From contig PBKF01000029.1 of the NCBI GenBank assembly GCA_002722105.1, positions 1-21,531 on the forward strand: a stretch of DNA of 21,531 nucleotides. The letters run 5' to 3'. A program made the position numbers and the translations under genes. The notes under the pieces were generated by a model that was given only the letters and a program-made list of their open reading frames with translations, was not told where the DNA came from and ran no database searches. Each line of letters starts with the position of its first letter. Within the stretch, counting starts at the first letter, position 1. Origin of the DNA: Fidelibacterota bacterium (GTDB lineage Bacteria > Marinisomatota > Marinisomatia > Marinisomatales > UBA1611). Of this stretch, positions 17,574-21,531 are shown piece after piece.

Positions 17574-20500
17574 TATAGAATCCATATTGATTATTGGTGC
17601 CGGTCCCATTGTAATTGGTCAAGCTTGTGAGTTTGACTATTCCGGGACCCAGGCCACACGGGCTTTGAAGGAGGAAGGGTATCGTGTAATTCTGGTAAAT
17701 TCTAATCCTGCTACGATCATGACTGATCCCAATCTTGCAGATGCGACTTTCATCGAACCCATTACGCCGGAGTATGTGGAAGCTATCATTCAAAAAGAAA
17801 AACCGGATGCTATTCTTCCAACTGTAGGTGGGCAGACTGGTCTCAATATTTCAATGGCGCTTCACAAAAAAGGAATCTTGGAAAAATACGGGGTTAAATT
17901 GATTGGAGCTCAGGTTGAAGCCATAGATAAAGCAGAAGATCGTGAACAATTTAAAAAAGCCATGGATGAGGTCGGTATTGATACGGCTCAGGGCGGATTC
18001 ATCCATACATGGGATGAGGCGGAAGCTCTGCTAGATGAAATGGAATTCCCAATTATAATCCGACCTTCATTCACCATGGGTGGAACCGGTGGTTCTGTAG
18101 CCTATAATAATGAGGAATTTCAGGATTTGATTGAAAATGGACTACATGCTAGCCCCATAACAGAAGTATTAGTTGAGGAATCCTTACTTGGATGGAAAGA
18201 ATTTGAGCTTGAAGTCATTCGGGATAGTTCAGACAATGCAATCATCATTTGTTCCATAGAAAATATAGATCCCATGGGAGTCCATACCGGTGATTCGGTC
18301 ACCGTTGCTCCGGCTATGACGTTGACTGATAAGGAATACCAGCAGATGCGTAATTGGGCGATCTTATGTTTGCGAACTATTGGTGTTGAGACTGGTGGTT
18401 CTAATGTACAGTTTGCTGTTAATCCGGATAATGGACGTATGATTATAATTGAAATGAACCCAAGGGTCAGCCGTTCATCTGCCCTAGCATCCAAAGCAAC
18501 AGGATTCCCAATTGCTAAAGTGGCGGCAAAACTGGCTGTGGGTTTTACCTTGGATGAACTACCCAACGATATCACCGGTAAGACTCTTGCTGCTTTTGAG
18601 CCCACCATTGATTATATCATAACAAAAATACCTCGATTTGATTTTGAAAAATTTCCATCAGCGTCAGGACATCTAGGTGTTCAGATGCAAAGTGTTGGAG
18701 AAGTAATGTCCATTGGGCGCACATTTAGAGAATCGATTCAAAAAGCCTATCGTTCATTGGAGGTTGGATTGGATGGGCTCGAACCCAAACCTGTAGCACA
18801 AGGAGATCCAGATGTAAACAGAGCTCGCTCATTAGACATGTCTACCTTACGGCATGGAACAGCTTTTCGATTGCTCAAAGTCTGGCAAGCCTTTAAAGAA
18901 GGGCAATCAATAGAAGATGTTTTCAATGTAACAAAGATCGATCACTGGTTCTTGAACCAAATTTCTATGTTGACCAATCAAATAAAAAATAAATCCCTAA
19001 TTGAATTAAAAGAGAATGGATTTTCAGATATGCAAATCAGTCGAATTTTGAATAAAACTGAAAAGGAGATTCGGGCACAGCGCAAAGCTGAAAATGTTTT
19101 GCCATCTTTTAAAGTTGTTGATACCTGTGCTGCTGAATTTGTAGCCCAAACCCCCTATTGTTATTCCACCTATGATGAAGAAAATGAAATCCAACCCTTA
19201 GATGGGAAAAAAGTCATGATTTTAGGAGGTGGACCTAATCGTATTGGACAGGGGATTGAGTTTGATTATTGCTGTGTACAGGCAGTTTTTGGATTAAAAG
19301 ATCAGAGTTATAAAACCATTATGGTGAATTGTAATCCGGAAACAGTTAGTACTGATTTTGATTTAGTAGACCGACTTTATTTTGAACCGGTGACATATGA
19401 AGATGTACTCAATATTGTTGAATTTGAAAAGCCAGATGGTGTATTAGTCCAGTTTGGGGGCCAAACACCTCTAAAAATTGCAAATGCTCTAGCAGATGCC
19501 GGTGTACCCGTAATTGGTACATCTCCTGAAAATATTGACCTAGCGGAAGATCGAGAAAAATTTGGGTCAATATTAAAAAAGCTGAATATATTATGTCCTA
19601 AATATGGTACTGGCCGAACATTAGATGAAGTAGTAACAGTTGCAGAGACAATTGGATTTCCTATTTTAGCTCGCCCCAGTTATGTTTTGGGAGGCCGAGC
19701 TATGGAAATCGTTTACTCAAAGAAACAGTTAATTGATTATATATCTCGAAATGCTGATGTGACGGAAGGGCATCCTATATTGATTGACCAATTTTTAGAG
19801 GATGCTTTTGAATTTGATGTAGATGCGCTTTGTGATGGTGAGATAGTTCACATCGGTGCTGTAATGCAGCATATTGAAGAGGCAGGAATTCATTCTGGCG
19901 ATTCTGCCTGCGTGTTGCCACCATATCGCATTACTACAGAAGCTATGGATGAAATTATCCGGATTACTCAGGATCTGGCTCTAGAATTAAAAGTAATTGG
20001 TTTGATTAATCTGCAATTTGCGTATAAGGATGGACAGATCTTTGTTTTGGAAGTAAATCCAAGGGCTAGTCGAACAGTTCCCTTTGTTAGTAAAACAACC
20101 GATGTTCCTTTGGCGCGGATCGCTTCCCAATTGGCAGTAGGTGCAAAACTATCCGAATTTGAATTAAAACCTTGGGATGGCAATTCCCATGTAGCAGTAA
20201 AGGAAGCAGTGCTACCATTCAATAAATTTCCGGAAGAATCCATTTTTTTGAGCCCCGAAATGAAATCCACAGGAGAAGTAATGGGTATTTCCAATACATT
20301 AGGGGATGCATTTAAGCGAGCATCTATCAGTGCCGGGAATATCATACCTAACACAGGAATTGTTTTTTTATCAGTGAATGATTCCGATAAACTAGATGTC
20401 ATCCCCATCGCACGGGACTTAAAGGAAATTGGTTTTGATCTAGTGGCAACTTTTGGAACAGCGAAAGAACTTCGTAGAAATGGTATCCATTCAGAAACAG

Positions 20501-20745
20501 TCTTTAAAGTGGGTGAGGGGCGACCCAATGTTGTGGATGGTATCAAGAATGGGGAAATCAATCTTGTGATCAATACACCCATGGGTGCCCAGGCCCGCTA
20601 TGATGAAGAATCCATTGGTCGAGCTTGTATTCAAAAAGGGATTATGGCCATTACTACATTGTCTGGAGCAGAAGCAGCTGTAAGAGCAATTAGATCACAT
20701 AATTGGCAAATAGAAGTCAATCCCCTTCAGAATTACCATGCTTAA
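17557..20745 (+). CDS. carB: Carbamoyl-phosphate synthase large subunit
   Basis: Synthesises carbamoyl phosphate from bicarbonate, ammonia and two ATP. 1062 residues, full length. It starts with GTG (17557), giving [11 protein letters not shown], the usual N-terminus. The first ATP-grasp half holds [13 protein letters not shown] (near residue 22) and TMGGTGGS (about 173-180), with the ENM..PRVSRSS metal-binding segment near 297-305. The second half starts at [16 protein letters not shown] (about 558) and has the matching [13 protein letters not shown] near 833. The C-terminal MGS-like allosteric domain is about 935-1062 ([22 protein letters not shown]). Transcribed with carA; no arginine-repressor or attenuator pattern was seen upstream. 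Confidence 0.98.
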   Translation: MPKRTDIESILIIGAGPIVIGQACEFDYSGTQATRALKEEGYRVILVNSNPATIMTDPNLADATFIEPITPEYVEAIIQKEKPDAILPTVGGQTGLNISMALHKKGILEKYGVKLIGAQVEAIDKAEDREQFKKAMDEVGIDTAQGGFIHTWDEAEALLDEMEFPIIIRPSFTMGGTGGSVAYNNEEFQDLIENGLHASPITEVLVEESLLGWKEFELEVIRDSSDNAIIICSIENIDPMGVHTGDSVTVAPAMTLTDKEYQQMRNWAILCLRTIGVETGGSNVQFAVNPDNGRMIIIEMNPRVSRSSALASKATGFPIAKVAAKLAVGFTLDELPNDITGKTLAAFEPTIDYIITKIPRFDFEKFPSASGHLGVQMQSVGEVMSIGRTFRESIQKAYRSLEVGLDGLEPKPVAQGDPDVNRARSLDMSTLRHGTAFRLLKVWQAFKEGQSIEDVFNVTKIDHWFLNQISMLTNQIKNKSLIELKENGFSDMQISRILNKTEKEIRAQRKAENVLPSFKVVDTCAAEFVAQTPYCYSTYDEENEIQPLDGKKVMILGGGPNRIGQGIEFDYCCVQAVFGLKDQSYKTIMVNCNPETVSTDFDLVDRLYFEPVTYEDVLNIVEFEKPDGVLVQFGGQTPLKIANALADAGVPVIGTSPENIDLAEDREKFGSILKKLNILCPKYGTGRTLDEVVTVAETIGFPILARPSYVLGGRAMEIVYSKKQLIDYISRNADVTEGHPILIDQFLEDAFEFDVDALCDGEIVHIGAVMQHIEEAGIHSGDSACVLPPYRITTEAMDEIIRITQDLALELKVIGLINLQFAYKDGQIFVLEVNPRASRTVPFVSKTTDVPLARIASQLAVGAKLSEFELKPWDGNSHVAVKEAVLPFNKFPEESIFLSPEMKSTGEVMGISNTLGDAFKRASISAGNIIPNTGIVFLSVNDSDKLDVIPIARDLKEIGFDLVATFGTAKELRRNGIHSETVFKVGEGRPNVVDGIKNGEINLVINTPMGAQARYDEESIGRACIQKGIMAITTLSGAEAAVRAIRSHNWQIEVNPLQNYHA

Positions 20746-20759
20746 ACTTCTAATTGCTT

Positions 20760-20786
20760 ATTCTAAAATAATTCAATAGAATTTTT
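20760..20786 (+). terminator. Weak terminator-like hairpin after carB
   Basis: ATTCTA (20760-20765) and TAGAAT (20777-20782) form a 6-bp stem with an 11-base loop, followed by TTTTT. The stem has only one G-C pair, so this may not work as a terminator. Confidence 0.22.
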
Positions 20787-20804
20787 ATCAAAATCTGTTT
20801 GTTT

Positions 20805-20810
20805 TATAAT
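20805..20810 (+). promoter_or_regulatory. Candidate -10 box for the potassium channel gene
   Basis: TATAAT ends 23 bases before the ATG at 20834. The -35 position (around 20782-20788) is T-rich and far from TTGACA, so the promoter call is weak. If real, the transcript would start near 20817 with a short leader. Confidence 0.3.
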
Positions 20811-20833
20811 CAGGCAAGAAGCAGTAAAACTAA

Positions 20834-21531
20834 ATGATTAAAGAAAATTCAAAAGATCAAATCCAAGAACAAGATATTTCATCATCTGAATTGGATAATT
20901 TAATTGATGCAAATAAAGATCTCTATGATAAATTAAACCAACTTCCTGAGATTGAAGCCTTACAAGCTTTAGATGATGATGAAGAAAAACAAACAGAAAA
21001 AAAAGAAGAGCGTCAACCTGTTCTGGCTTTCATTCCCAAATTGCAATCTTTATATGTAGATAATGAACTTGTTCGATATGCTACCTGGGCCTTAATTCTT
21101 ATTCTATTTTCTACATCTATGCTAACATATCTCGAATATGATATGTTCAAAGCAAGTGTGACAGAACATGTAGGTGACTCTTTTTTCTTTGGCGGTAAGG
21201 AAGCAAACTGGCTAGATACATTTTTCCATACTTTCTGGTGGGCAATTGTCACATTTACAACGGTGGGATATGGTGATGTGAGTCCTGTAACCCATATTGG
21301 GAAATTTCTAACCATTATTATAATGTTATTAAATTTTGGAATCGTTACATTGTTAGGCGGGGCAGTTGCTTCTGTTTTAGTAGCACAACGTTTAAAAGGA
21401 GATGATACTTTGGACGAAAATAAATATGACGGCCACCTAGTTATTGCAGGATGGAATTCAACCGTACCATCAGTTCTAAAACTTATTGATGCAAATAAAG
21501 ATGCTGCAGATGTGGTAATCCTAGTGAATGA
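20834..21531 (+). CDS. Potassium channel with RCK/TrkA-N domain, cut at the window end
   Basis: The reading frame is open from the ATG at 20834 to the end of the window: 232 residues, C-terminus missing. A cytoplasmic acidic N-terminal tail of about 75 residues (rich in Asp, Glu and Lys) is followed by a membrane helix (about 82-100) and the pore helix. Next comes the K+-selectivity filter TVGYGD (143-148) and a second helix (about 157-184). After that GHLVIAGWN (200-208) starts the Rossmann-like RCK/TrkA-N regulatory domain. This is the two-helix MthK/Kch-type layout. The channel would carry potassium across the inner membrane and be gated through the RCK domain, by a ligand that cannot be told here. 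The N-terminal acidic tail is longer than in MthK. Separated from carB by 88 bases. Confidence 0.9.
   Translation, partial: MIKENSKDQIQEQDISSSELDNLIDANKDLYDKLNQLPEIEALQALDDDEEKQTEKKEERQPVLAFIPKLQSLYVDNELVRYATWALILILFSTSMLTYLEYDMFKASVTEHVGDSFFFGGKEANWLDTFFHTFWWAIVTFTTVGYGDVSPVTHIGKFLTIIIMLLNFGIVTLLGGAVASVLVAQRLKGDDTLDENKYDGHLVIAGWNSTVPSVLKLIDANKDAADVVILVN

Noticed and set aside
19968..20582. Minus-strand 204-codon open frame inside carB
   Set aside because: It is a shadow of the well-conserved carB frame, has low-complexity composition and shows no recognisable domain.

Overview
The window looks like a chromosomal segment from an AT-rich, free-living Gram-negative bacterium. Evidence for an outer membrane includes a BamA/Omp85-type barrel protein, a DUF481-like barrel, a CsgG/FlgT-like protein ending in Phe, an LPP20-family protein and a lipoprotein. 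The short intergenic gaps and the style of the secreted hypothetical proteins suggest a member of Candidatus Marinimicrobia (SAR406) or a related FCB-group lineage. That placement is an inference from protein style, not proven. I see no tRNA, rRNA, CRISPR array, insertion sequence, phage gene or replication origin.

Layout. Bases 1-215 are a non-coding leader with a perfect 16-bp inverted repeat. A compact plus-strand cluster follows (216-5157): a SAM methyltransferase, an AlkA-type HhH-GPD DNA glycosylase, a HAD hydrolase and a large secreted protein. The large protein joins a zinc-metallopeptidase-like domain, a TolB-like propeller and an Omp85-like barrel.

It converges on a very long minus-strand run (15476 down to 5200) in which nearly every junction is an ATGA/TAATG overlap or a gap of at most about 15 bases. 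In transcription order this run holds: a lipoprotein with a C-terminal membrane helix, a small secreted protein, a broken tetratricopeptide-like gene, cysteine dioxygenase, a secreted Ig-like small protein, NAD-dependent DNA ligase LigA, a PQQ-type sugar dehydrogenase, a 103-residue unknown protein, an ABC-2 exporter pair (ATPase and permease), a DUF481-like barrel protein and a CsgG/FlgT-like protein.

A 92-base divergent intergenic region separates this run from a plus-strand group: an LPP20-family secreted protein, carA, carB (carbamoyl-phosphate synthetase) and the first two thirds or so of a potassium channel with an RCK/TrkA-N domain, cut by the window end.

How the genes fit together. 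The housekeeping parts (ligA, carAB, glycosylase) are ordinary. The envelope genes are the accessory-looking part. The clearest anomaly is the interrupted gene at 13601-14085. It carries an in-frame TAG where the family would be expected to have Trp, and a one-base frameshift that splits off a 42-codon piece, so what looks like a small gene next to cysteine dioxygenase is really its tail. I did not find a clearly new multi-gene system. The best candidates for unusual biology are the protease-propeller-barrel protein and the CsgG-barrel protein with a microsatellite-encoded linker.
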